6,812 nucleotides of DNA, taken from assembly GCA_002839245.1 (NCBI GenBank), contig PGXR01000058.1, positions 13,685 through 20,496 of the forward strand. The letters are read 5' to 3'. The notes under the pieces are model-generated. The model was not told the origin of the DNA. It did no database searches and saw nothing but the letters and a program-made list of their open reading frames with translations. Origin of the DNA: Spirochaetae bacterium HGW-Spirochaetae-7 (lineage in GTDB: Bacteria > Spirochaetota > Spirochaetia > Treponematales > UBA12059). Shown piece by piece: positions 1 through 5,571 of the stretch (its first letter is position 1; each line of letters starts with the position of its first letter). The translations under genes and the position numbers were made by a program.

Positions 1-123
1 AGGTCGCTTTCGCGGACATCCTGTCCGCTCTTCCTCGCTATCGCTCGGCGCGACCTGCCGTTCGAATCCGTCCAGCCCTCTTTAAAAACAACAAGGCGCC
101 CCGAAGGGCGCCTGTTGTTTTTT
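1..123 (+). repeat. tRNA-Pro-associated composite repeat, copy A
   Basis: This is the left copy of an element that recurs at 186-308, offset by 185 bp. Its order is a GC-rich structured segment (1-60), then TTCGAATCCGTCCAGCCC (61-78), then a bidirectional terminator (84-123). The 61-78 piece is an inverted copy of the T-arm and acceptor 3' end of the tRNA-Pro gene at 310-382. The structured segment has an outer stem AGGTCGC (1-7) with GCGACCT (50-56), and an inner hairpin GCGGACA (12-18) with TGTCCGC (22-28). I see no protein gene here. The copy may start before the window. It resembles in concept the repeats carrying a tRNA 3' end downstream of E. coli tyrT, but no sequence relation is claimed. 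Confidence 0.7.
84..123. terminator. Bidirectional intrinsic terminator (copy A)
   Basis: A strong hairpin has a GC core GGCGCCC (95-101) pairing with GGGCGCC (106-112) around a CGAA loop. The stem extends through A/T-rich arms (84-93 with 113-122) if A94 is bulged. A-rich on the left and T-rich on the right, it would end transcription from either strand. It lies just beyond the pseudo-tRNA-Pro on the minus strand. Confidence 0.8.
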
Positions 124-124
124 G

Positions 125-182
125 TCGGGCTGGACGGATTCGGCTTCCACCCCTCGGCGTCGTGCCTCGGGACTACAGCCCG
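125..182 (-). pseudogene. Degenerate tRNA-Pro remnant with intact acceptor stem
   Basis: Read on the minus strand, this 58-nt segment begins CGGGCTGTAG, like the tRNA-Pro gene at 310-382. It ends CGAATCCGTCCAGCCCGA, again matching that gene and including the discriminator A. The seven acceptor base pairs are perfect. The D-arm, anticodon arm and 5' half of the T-stem are replaced by about 30 unrelated GC-rich bases, so no proline anticodon remains and it cannot be a working tRNA. A terminator follows at once, as it does after the real gene. It is best read as a decayed or recombined duplicate of tRNA-Pro; an acceptor-stem mimic is a remote alternative. Confidence 0.65.
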
Positions 183-185
183 CCT

Positions 186-308
186 CGCTCGCTGTCGCGC
201 GCAATCCTGCGCGCTTTTCGCCGCTTCCGCGGCGCGCTCGCTTGGTTCGAATCCGTCCGGCCCTCTTATAAAAAAACTGAAACGCCCGAAAGGGCGCCTC
301 AGTTTTTT
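186..308 (+). repeat. tRNA-Pro-associated composite repeat, copy B
   Basis: This is the second copy of the element at 1-123. A 60-bp structured segment (186-245) is followed by TTCGAATCCGTCCGGCCC (246-263), an inverted tRNA-Pro 3' end with one substitution, and then a terminator (271-308). The structured segment holds the hairpin GCGCGCA (197-203) with TGCGCGC (208-214), and a second one, CGCCGC (219-224) with GCGGCG (229-234). The first hairpin sits where copy A has its own and differs from it by paired changes that keep the stem. The 244-263 piece is complementary to 312-331 in tRNA-Pro, with one mismatch that is a G-U pair in plus-strand RNA. Confidence 0.7.
271..308. terminator. Bidirectional intrinsic terminator after tRNA-Pro
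   Basis: The hairpin core CGCCC (283-287) pairs with GGGCG (292-296) around a GAAA loop. After a 2x2 internal mismatch the stem continues as AAAAAACTGA (271-280) with TCAGTTTTTT (299-308). It starts two bases beyond the tRNA-Pro discriminator on the minus strand and ends in a U-run in that direction. It is therefore the natural terminator of the tRNA-Asp/tRNA-Pro unit, and it would also act on plus-strand transcripts. Confidence 0.85.
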
Positions 309-309
309 A

Positions 310-382
310 TCGGGCTGGACGGATTCGAACCGTCGATCTCTTGGTCCCGAACCAAGCGCGCTAGCCACTGCGCTACAGCCCG
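310..382 (-). tRNA. tRNA-Pro (anticodon CGG)
   Basis: The minus strand folds into a full 73-nt cloverleaf. The acceptor CGGGCTG pairs perfectly with CAGCCCG. The D-stem is GCGC/GCGC with loop AGTGGCTA, the anticodon stem is CTTGG/CCAAG with loop TTCGGGA, and the T-stem is GACGG/CCGTC with loop TTCGAAT. Anticodon CGG reads the proline codon CCG. The C1-G72 start and discriminator A fit bacterial tRNA-Pro. The 3' CCA is not encoded. It lies 31 bp downstream of tRNA-Asp, with a hairpin terminator between, and is followed by another terminator. Confidence 0.96.
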
Positions 383-384
383 TG

Positions 385-413
385 AAAAAAAATCCCGCCG
401 CGGGGACGGGATT
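385..413 (-). terminator. Terminator between tRNA-Asp and tRNA-Pro
   Basis: On the minus strand AATCCCG (413-407) pairs with CGGGATT (397-391) and is followed by a run of eight T residues (392-385). It directly follows the tRNA-Asp 3' end. Termination here would make tRNA-Pro expression depend on readthrough, since no separate tRNA-Pro promoter fits in the 31-bp gap. It may instead be a partial attenuator or a processing hairpin. Confidence 0.7.
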
Positions 414-487
414 CGGGAGCGACGGGGATTGAACCCGCGATCTTCGGCTTGACAGGCCGACGCGATAACCAGCTTCGCTACGCCCCC
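414..487 (-). tRNA. tRNA-Asp (anticodon GTC)
   Basis: The minus strand folds into a 74-nt cloverleaf. The acceptor GGGGGCG pairs with CGCTCCC, with one G-U pair. The D-stem is GCGA/TCGC with a 9-nt loop, the anticodon stem is TCGGC/GCCGA with loop CTGTCAA, and the T-stem is GCGGG/CCCGT with loop TTCAATC. Anticodon GTC reads both aspartate codons. Discriminator G73 is the expected identity base for tRNA-Asp. CCA is not encoded. It is the first gene after the promoter at 511-539. Confidence 0.96.
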
Positions 488-510
488 AATGTCATCGCTG
501 ACAGGACGGC

Positions 511-539
511 ATATTAACGGCGGCAACGATCAGTGTCAA
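511..539 (-). promoter_or_regulatory. Sigma70-type promoter of the tRNA-Asp/tRNA-Pro unit
   Basis: The minus strand shows a consensus -35 TTGACA (539-534), a 17-bp spacer and a -10 TAATAT (516-511). The predicted start is near 504, giving a leader of about 17 nt before tRNA-Asp. The TGA stop of the upstream Rsm22-like gene (538-536) lies inside the -35 box, so the tRNA promoter is set into the end of that gene. Confidence 0.8.
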
Positions 540-2212
540 GAGGAACGCTTGGGTCGGTACGGCCCCCAGGGCTTTTTGGTACGCGCGTACGGAGAGCGTT
601 CCGACAGGGCTTTCGGGTCGCGACGCGCGCCCGCGTCCCGGGGTCCATGACGGTCCGGGAGAGCGCCGCGTTTCGCCGTCGGCGAGCCGGCGGGGCCTCG
701 TTGCCGGTCCGCCCGGGGTGGCTTGTACGCGACGGGAACGGGCACTATGGAGTCGGAATGAGCCCGTACGACGACGGCGCTTGACTTGGGGTCGCGTTCA
801 CCCGAGGCGGAGGGCAGGGGGCTCGCGAGTACAGCGAGGGAACCCGAGGGGAGGTCGGCCAGCGAGTCGCGCGCGAGGGTGTAGCCCGTGGCGGTACAGG
901 CGTAGCGGCCTGAGCCCCCGTCGGGGAGCCTGAACGCGTCTGATACTATGCGGATAGTCCTGTCGGAGTGAGCCGGGGCGGCGGATCCGGCGGGCGGTTC
1001 GGGTTGCAGGAGGAGCCAGGAGGCGACGAGCCTGTCCTTGGGCAACCCGGCTGATTCCGAGAAGACGGAGAGGCGGTCAGGCGCGGCTCCGGGGTCGATG
1101 ACGAAGTGGCACCAGGGTGCCTTCGAACGGCCGCGGGCCGTGACGACGCCGTTGATTCTCTGCGCGGCTGCTACGTATTCGCCGTCCTCGTCCTTCCTGA
1201 ACGCGCTGCTCAGGAAGGCGCCGGCCATCGGACAGGCCGACGAATGGGGGCACGGCGCGAGCGGGCGGCCACCGCGGAGGATGACCGCTTCACGCAGTGC
1301 AGCCATCATGGCGCCGGAGCGGGGATCGCCGGGTTCGACGATGAAGATTCGACCCTGCGGACCGGTATAGGCGCCGAGCGAGGAGGCGAGGAGCTCGGCC
1401 CTCTCGGCAAGCGAACCCTTGAGCTTCCAGAAACTTTCGTTGAACACGTTCGCTGCGGTCACGAGGGCATAGCGTTCGTGCTCGTTGTCGTCTGCAACGA
1501 TGGAGAAGCTGTCCTTGCGGACGCCGATTTTCCACGCGAACGGCTTTCCTGTTCGTAGCGCGAGGCTTTCCAGTATGGTTGCGCCGATCTCCATGACGCG
1601 GCGGACACGGTCCACGCAATCTATGCGCAACTCGATGCCTCGTAGATCCGGACGGGCTATCCAGAGCGCTATCGGCACTGTCAACGGACCGGATCCTATG
1701 TCCAGGACGCCGTCACCGGCCTTCAGCCCCAGGTCCATGCCGGCCAGGAGCGGCACTATCTTGACGACGTTCCACGGCAGGAAGTAGCGGAGGTAGGCGG
1801 CGAGCCTGGCGGGCTCGCCGATGTAGTCGGCCTGGCGAGTCGACTTCTCGCTCGTCAGCTCCCGCCACAGCTCGAGGACGTCGCGACGCAAGTCCTTCTG
1901 GCGGCCCGGGGGCATTGGCGCAGCTTCCTCGATTATGTCGAGGAGGGCCGATATCATGCGCGCAGCGTCGGCCGGGACCGCGGGTATGCTGGTCGATCTT
2001 ATGTCGAGGGTTTTTGCAGGGTGGTAGTGGACGCGTGGTTGCGCCTGGTAGCGTGGCTTTCCTGCCGGAGCCGCCCCTGCGGCCTGATGGCGTGTGTTGT
2101 CGGTATGAGGATGCCGCGGCGAAGGGCCGCCTGGGCGTTTCCCGTCGTGTCTTTCGTCGTTCATACAGCGACTATCGCACGCATCGAGGCAGGCTGCAAG
2201 GTCGTCATCCAT
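536..2212 (-). CDS. Rsm22-family methyltransferase-like, ribosome-associated protein
   Basis: The protein is likely a small-subunit ribosome-associated factor of the Rsm22/METTL17 family, which has a class I methyltransferase fold and, in studied members, an Fe-S cluster. Numbering from ATG 2212 (558 aa), a motif YLRYFLPWN (140-148) precedes the SAM-binding loop DIGSGPL (171-177). Family-type cysteine motifs follow: CPHSSACPM (C321, C327) and WCHF (C368). A fourth ligand is unclear; C439 in RYAC is a candidate. About 37 residues separate CPM from WCHF, more than I expect in the family. The last 60 residues are Arg/Pro-rich, basic and probably disordered. The start is uncertain: no good Shine-Dalgarno precedes ATG 2212, ATG 2263, TTG 2272, ATG 2164 or ATG 1957. 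The first 65 or so residues are low-complexity, so the true start may be further in. The gene follows tdh on the same strand. Confidence 0.8.
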   Translation of the reverse strand: MDDDLAACLDACDSRCMNDERHDGKRPGGPSPRHPHTDNTRHQAAGAAPAGKPRYQAQPRVHYHPAKTLDIRSTSIPAVPADAARMISALLDIIEEAAPMPPGRQKDLRRDVLELWRELTSEKSTRQADYIGEPARLAAYLRYFLPWNVVKIVPLLAGMDLGLKAGDGVLDIGSGPLTVPIALWIARPDLRGIELRIDCVDRVRRVMEIGATILESLALRTGKPFAWKIGVRKDSFSIVADDNEHERYALVTAANVFNESFWKLKGSLAERAELLASSLGAYTGPQGRIFIVEPGDPRSGAMMAALREAVILRGGRPLAPCPHSSACPMAGAFLSSAFRKDEDGEYVAAAQRINGVVTARGRSKAPWCHFVIDPGAAPDRLSVFSESAGLPKDRLVASWLLLQPEPPAGSAAPAHSDRTIRIVSDAFRLPDGGSGRYACTATGYTLARDSLADLPSGSLAVLASPLPSASGERDPKSSAVVVRAHSDSIVPVPVAYKPPRADRQRGPAGSPTAKRGALPDRHGPRDAGARRDPKALSERSPYARTKKPWGPYRPKRSS

Positions 2213-2218
2213 GACGTA

Positions 2219-2240
2219 CCCGTCCGCTGGAGCGGACGGG
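2219..2240. other. Perfect inverted repeat before the Rsm22-like gene
   Basis: CCCGTCCGC (2219-2227) and GCGGACGGG (2232-2240) form a 9-bp perfect stem with a 4-nt loop. It sits 7 bp upstream of the ATG at 2212 on the minus strand. There is no T-run, so it is not a typical intrinsic terminator. It could be an mRNA leader structure that hides the start, or a protein-binding palindrome. Confidence 0.5.
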
Positions 2241-2250
2241 CCATGTCGGG

Positions 2251-2270
2251 GGCGCCCGTTCATGGGCGCC
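2251..2270. other. GC-rich hairpin just after tdh
   Basis: GGCGCCC (2251-2257) and GGGCGCC (2264-2270) form a 7-bp perfect stem around a 6-nt loop, 15 bp beyond the tdh stop codon on the minus strand. No U-run follows in that direction. It may stabilise the tdh 3' end or partly terminate transcription before the Rsm22-like gene. A coding start at TTG 2272 would place this hairpin inside the gene. Confidence 0.45.
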
Positions 2271-2285
2271 AATATTGTCGTTAGC

Positions 2286-3311
2286 TCAGTCGAAGCTGAG
2301 TATCACCTTGCCGGACTGGCCGGACAGCATCGCGTCGAATCCAGCCTGGAAGTCGTCGAATTTGAAGCGGTGCGTTATTACCGGGGCTATGTCGAGGCCA
2401 GAACGCAGCATCGTCTGCATCTTGTACCATGTCTCGAAGATTTCGCGCCCGTAGATGCCCTTGAGGAAGAGCCCCTTGAAGATGACCTTGTCCCAGTCGA
2501 TGCCCGCTCCGTTGGGCAGGATTCCTAGCAGGGCTATGCGTCCGCCATTGTACATGTTGTCGAGCATCTGCTCGAACGCCTGGGGAGAGCCGGACATTTC
2601 CATGCCCACGTCGAAACCGCCCACCATGCCGAGTTCTTTCATGACGTCAGTGAGCTTCTCCGCGGCGACGTTGACGGTTCGGGTTGCGCCGAGCTTCATG
2701 GCGAGCGCCAGTCGGTAGTCGTTGACGTCGGTGACGACGACGTTGCGGGCGCCTACGTGGCGGGCGATCGCGGACGCCATGCAGCCGATGGGGCCGGCGC
2801 CGGTAATGATGACGTCTTCGCCCACCATGTCGAACGACAGCGCCGTATGGGTCGCGTTGCCGTAGGGGTCGAAAATGGAGGCGATCTCGTCGGAAATCGA
2901 CTCGTGCACGTGCCAGACATTCGATGACGGGATCGACACGTACTCGGCGAAGCAGCCGTCGCGGTTGACGCCAACGCCGCGGGTGTTCGGGCATAGGTGG
3001 CGCTTGCCCGCGCGGCAGGCCCGGCAGACGCCGCAGACGATGTGCCCTTCGGCGGAGACTCGCTCGCCGATGTGGTATCCCTGCACGGCGCGACCCATCT
3101 CGACGATCTCGCCTACGAACTCATGGCCGATGGTCATCGGGGTCCGAATCGTGCGCTGTGACCAGGCGTCCCACTTGTAGATGTGGACGTCGGTCCCGCA
3201 GATGGCGGTCTTCTTGACCTTGATCAGGAGGTCGTTGTCCCCTACCTCCGGCATCGGAACTTCCTCGAGCCACAGACCTAATTCGGGCGATTTCTTGACC
3301 AGTGCCTTCAT
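2286..3311 (-). CDS. tdh: L-threonine 3-dehydrogenase
   Basis: This zinc-dependent cytosolic enzyme oxidises L-threonine with NAD+ to 2-amino-3-oxobutanoate, which the Kbl ligase normally splits to glycine and acetyl-CoA. The length of 341 aa equals that of E. coli Tdh, and the sequence follows it closely from MKAL to GKVILS. Catalytic zinc ligands C38, H63 and E64 are present, as are structural zinc cysteines C93, C96, C99 and C107. The Rossmann loop is GAGPIG (171-176), and D195 is the acidic residue expected for NAD+. The start is set by GGAGG (3321-3317), five bases before ATG 3311, although the frame stays open 40 codons further upstream. No kbl is visible in the window. The gene is divergent from the buk operon and followed by the Rsm22-like gene. 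Confidence 0.96.
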   Translation of the reverse strand: MKALVKKSPELGLWLEEVPMPEVGDNDLLIKVKKTAICGTDVHIYKWDAWSQRTIRTPMTIGHEFVGEIVEMGRAVQGYHIGERVSAEGHIVCGVCRACRAGKRHLCPNTRGVGVNRDGCFAEYVSIPSSNVWHVHESISDEIASIFDPYGNATHTALSFDMVGEDVIITGAGPIGCMASAIARHVGARNVVVTDVNDYRLALAMKLGATRTVNVAAEKLTDVMKELGMVGGFDVGMEMSGSPQAFEQMLDNMYNGGRIALLGILPNGAGIDWDKVIFKGLFLKGIYGREIFETWYKMQTMLRSGLDIAPVITHRFKFDDFQAGFDAMLSGQSGKVILSFD

Positions 3312-3336
3312 TGATTCCTCCGTATGGTACCACCCG

Positions 3337-3365
3337 ATTATAGCGTGCCGCCTCCTTGCGGTGAA
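3337..3365 (-). promoter_or_regulatory. Probable tdh promoter
   Basis: On the minus strand TTCACC (3365-3360, four of six matches to the -35 consensus), a 17-bp spacer and a perfect TATAAT (3342-3337) are seen. The start would fall near 3330, giving a leader of about 19 nt that carries the GGAGG ribosome site. The nearest TTTSAAA site lies 11 bp upstream of the -35. Confidence 0.6.
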
Positions 3366-3375
3366 GTCCATTCGG

Positions 3376-3524
3376 TTTGAAAGTCGCATCAAATATTTCA
3401 AATATCGAAACACCGTTTTGAAATTTAGCAAAAACGGACTTATTTTGCTTGCGCATCATTACTTCAGTGCGTATAATGCCAAATAACATCAGAGGGATTT
3501 TCAAAATGCAGCCGCGCTTTGAAA
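3376..3524. repeat. Five phased TTTSAAA sites: candidate operator array
   Basis: TTTGAAA occurs at 3376-3382, 3417-3423 and 3518-3524, and its reverse complement TTTCAAA at 3396-3402 and 3499-3505. Distances between centres are 20, 21, 82 and 19 bp, all close to multiples of 20.5 bp, so every site faces the same side of the helix. The second and third form an 8-bp inverted repeat, ATTTCAAA with TTTGAAAT. Three sites lie upstream of both putative promoters and two lie in the buk leader. The array could bind a cooperative or wrapping regulator such as an Lrp-type protein; the protein is unknown. Confidence 0.5.
3449..3477 (+). promoter_or_regulatory. Probable promoter of the buk-ptb-vor operon
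   Basis: A perfect -10 TATAAT (3472-3477) has a weak -35 TTGCGC (3449-3454, three of six) at 17-bp spacing. TTGCTT at 3445-3450 would be too far away. A start near 3484 gives a leader of about 94 nt before buk. The weak -35 suggests activation, possibly through the phased sites just upstream. Confidence 0.55.
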
Positions 3525-3577
3525 AAACCTCAATAACCATCAATCAAGCCGAGTTCAGAAGACAAGGAGTTGGCCGC

Positions 3578-4642
3578 ATGGCTCAACGGATACTGGTAGT
3601 GAACCCCGGTTCAACATCGACAAAGATCGCCGTCTTCGAGGATGGCAAGGAACTGTTCAACGAAGGGGTCTGCCATACGGCCGAGGAACTGGCGCGCTTC
3701 CCCACTATCGCCTCGCAGTTTGAATTCCGCGAGAAGTGCATCCGGGACGCCCTTTCCGTCGGGAGCATCGACCTCGAGTCGATAGCCTGCGTCGTCGGAC
3801 GCGGGGGGCTTCTCAAGCCCATTCCCGGCGGAGTCTATTCGGTGAACCAGGCCATGAAGGAAGAATTGCGCAACGCCCGTTTCGGCGAGCACGCCTCGAA
3901 CCTCGGCGCCCTCATCGCGGATGCCCTTGCGATGGAGGCCCGCGTCCCGGCCTTCATAGCCGATCCGGTGGTCGTCGACGAGCTCGACGACGTGGCCAGG
4001 CTCTACGGCCACAAGCTCTTCCGCAAGCAGAGCATTTTCCACGCGCTTAACCAGAAGGCCGTCGCCAGGCGCTGGGCATCCGAGAACGCCAGGCGTTACG
4101 AGGACATACGGCTTGTCGTCGCGCACATGGGCGGCGGCGTATCGGTCGGTCTGCACAAGCTCGGCCGTGTCGTCGACGTCAACAACGCGCTCAACGGCGA
4201 AGGACCGTTCAGTCCCGAGCGTTCCGGCACGCTCCCCGCGGGCGCATTGGCCAAGCTGTGCTTCTCGGGTTCGTACACCGAGAAGCAAATCCTGAAGATG
4301 ATCAACGGGCAGGGCGGCATGGTCAGCCTCGCGGGCACCAACGACATGCGGGTTCTCGAGGCCAGGCACCTGGCGGGGGACGACGGGGCGTCGCTCGTCT
4401 ACAACGCCTTCATTTACAACGTCGGCAAGGCGATAGGCGCGCTGGCGGCCGCCGCCGACGGCAAGCTTGACGGCATTGTCCTGACCGGCGGCATAGCCTA
4501 CGGCAAGCCAGTCCAGGAAGGCCTGCGGCGGATGGTAGGCTGGATGGCGCCGCTGACGGTATATCCTGGCGAGGGTGAGCTCGAGGCGCTGGCCGCCGCC
4601 GGCGAACGGGGCCTGGCGGGCGATGCAAGGGAGTACCGCTGA
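3578..4642 (+). CDS. buk: Butyrate kinase family (branched-chain fatty acid kinase)
   Basis: The enzyme transfers phosphate from an acyl-phosphate such as butyryl- or isobutyryl-phosphate to ADP, making ATP and the free acid in the cytosol. At 354 aa it has the usual length for butyrate kinase and is shorter than acetate kinase. ASKHA-fold signatures are NPGSTSTK (9-16) for phosphate, GRGG (74-77), HMGGG (183-187) and TGGIAYG (303-309) for nucleotide, and PGEGE (330-334) near the C-terminus. The start at ATG 3578 is set by AAGGAG (3564-3569) eight bases upstream and by the family N-terminus MAQRILVVNPGS. The upstream extension in the same frame is unsupported. It is first in the operon; the ptb start comes one base after its stop. 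Because vor genes follow, the in vivo substrate is probably branched-chain acyl-phosphate. Confidence 0.94.
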   Translation: MAQRILVVNPGSTSTKIAVFEDGKELFNEGVCHTAEELARFPTIASQFEFREKCIRDALSVGSIDLESIACVVGRGGLLKPIPGGVYSVNQAMKEELRNARFGEHASNLGALIADALAMEARVPAFIADPVVVDELDDVARLYGHKLFRKQSIFHALNQKAVARRWASENARRYEDIRLVVAHMGGGVSVGLHKLGRVVDVNNALNGEGPFSPERSGTLPAGALAKLCFSGSYTEKQILKMINGQGGMVSLAGTNDMRVLEARHLAGDDGASLVYNAFIYNVGKAIGALAAAADGKLDGIVLTGGIAYGKPVQEGLRRMVGWMAPLTVYPGEGELEALAAAGERGLAGDAREYR

Positions 4643-4643
4643 C

Positions 4644-5540
4644 ATGAAAACGATAGCAGAGATCGTCGCCGCCGCGCGGGCCTCTGGCCGCAAGCGCGTC
4701 GCCGTCGCCGCCGCGCACGAACAGTCGGCGCTCGAAGCCGCGCTCGACGCCCGTACCGAAGGCATAGCCGACCCGATACTGATAGGCGACCTCGACGAGA
4801 TCCACCGGATAGCCCGGGAGCTGGGAGCCGACCTGAGCGGCGTCCGCATGATCGAAGAAAAGGACTACGCCAAGGCCGCCGCCGCCGCAGTCGCCCTCGT
4901 CCGCTCGGGCGAGGCCGACATCCTGATGAAGGGCATTCTCGATACGTCGATCCTCCTCAAAGCGGCGCTTAACAAGGAATCCGGCCTGAACGCCGGCCGC
5001 CTGACCAGTCACGTCGCCGTGATCGAGTCGCCCCATTACCACAAGCTGTTCATCGTCACCGACGCGGCGATCAACATCGCCCCCGACGTCCAGGGCAAGC
5101 TCGACATCATAGCGAACGCGGTGCAGGTGTCGCGTTCGCTCGGAGTGGACCGGCCCAAGGTCGCCCTGCTCGCCGCGGTCGAGAAAGTCAACGCGGAGCG
5201 GATGCCCTGCACCGTCGACGCGGCCATCATCACCCAGATGAACCGGCGCGGGCAGGTCAAGGATTGCGTCGTCGACGGACCGCTGGCCCTGGACAACGCG
5301 ATAAGCGCGGAGAGCGCCAGGATAAAGCACATCGTTTCGGACGTCGCCGGCGACGCGGACATCCTCGTCGCTCCCGACATCGAGGCGGGGAACGTCCTCT
5401 ACAAGGCGCTCCTCGACCTGGGCGGCGCGCGGGGAGCAGGCATCGTCGCAGGAGCGGCCAGGCCCATAGTGCTGACGAGCCGGGCGGACAGCCGCGAGAC
5501 GAAGCTCGCCAGCATAGCGCTGGCATCGCTGTATGGTTGA
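4644..5540 (+). CDS. ptb: Phosphate butyryltransferase family
   Basis: The enzyme exchanges CoA for phosphate on butyryl-CoA or branched acyl-CoA, giving the acyl-phosphate used by Buk. At 298 aa it has the normal family length. Phosphate acetyl/butyryl transferase motifs seen in order are ADILMKG (91-97), SHVAVIE (122-128), TDAAINIAPD (139-148), DGPLALDNAIS (211-221), PDIEAGNVLYK (244-254) and ARPIVLTSRADS (272-283). The start ATG 4644 lies one base after the buk stop, with AAGGGAG at 4627-4633 inside the end of buk, so the two are probably translationally coupled. An 84-bp gap with a small hairpin separates it from vorD. Acetate-specific Pta is less likely, because pairing with Buk and vor points to longer or branched acyl groups. 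Confidence 0.94.
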   Translation: MKTIAEIVAAARASGRKRVAVAAAHEQSALEAALDARTEGIADPILIGDLDEIHRIARELGADLSGVRMIEEKDYAKAAAAAVALVRSGEADILMKGILDTSILLKAALNKESGLNAGRLTSHVAVIESPHYHKLFIVTDAAINIAPDVQGKLDIIANAVQVSRSLGVDRPKVALLAAVEKVNAERMPCTVDAAIITQMNRRGQVKDCVVDGPLALDNAISAESARIKHIVSDVAGDADILVAPDIEAGNVLYKALLDLGGARGAGIVAGAARPIVLTSRADSRETKLASIALASLYG

Positions 5541-5554
5541 CAGGAACTTTCGAG

Positions 5555-5571
5555 GATGCCGTCCAGGCATC
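5555..5571. other. Small hairpin between ptb and vorD
   Basis: GATGCC (5555-5560) pairs with GGCATC (5566-5571) around GTCCA and is followed by GTTTA. It is too weak and too poor in U to be a confident terminator. It could be a processing or stability element that sets different mRNA levels for buk-ptb and for the vor genes. Confidence 0.35.

Noticed and set aside
1..308. CRISPR array or insertion sequence
   Set aside because: There are only two diverged copies with no regular short repeat-spacer pattern, no transposase frame and no target-site duplication.
115..526. Open frames on both strands across the tRNA region, up to 105 codons
   Set aside because: They translate tRNA genes and their repeated ends. 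They have no family features and no ribosome sites.
3376..3524. A CodY or sigma54 site in the control region, given branched-chain metabolism
   Set aside because: TTTSAAA lacks the full CodY box, and no GGCAC-N5-TTGC-type sigma54 element was found; perfect TATAAT boxes point to a sigma70-type promoter.
3121..3543. A 140-codon minus-strand frame crossing the tdh-buk gap
   Set aside because: It crosses the divergent promoter region and overlaps tdh in another frame, with no recognisable protein features.
3611..5570. Long minus-strand frames (412 and 386 codons) opposite buk and ptb
   Set aside because: They are antisense shadows typical of GC-rich coding DNA. The plus-strand proteins match known families along their full length.
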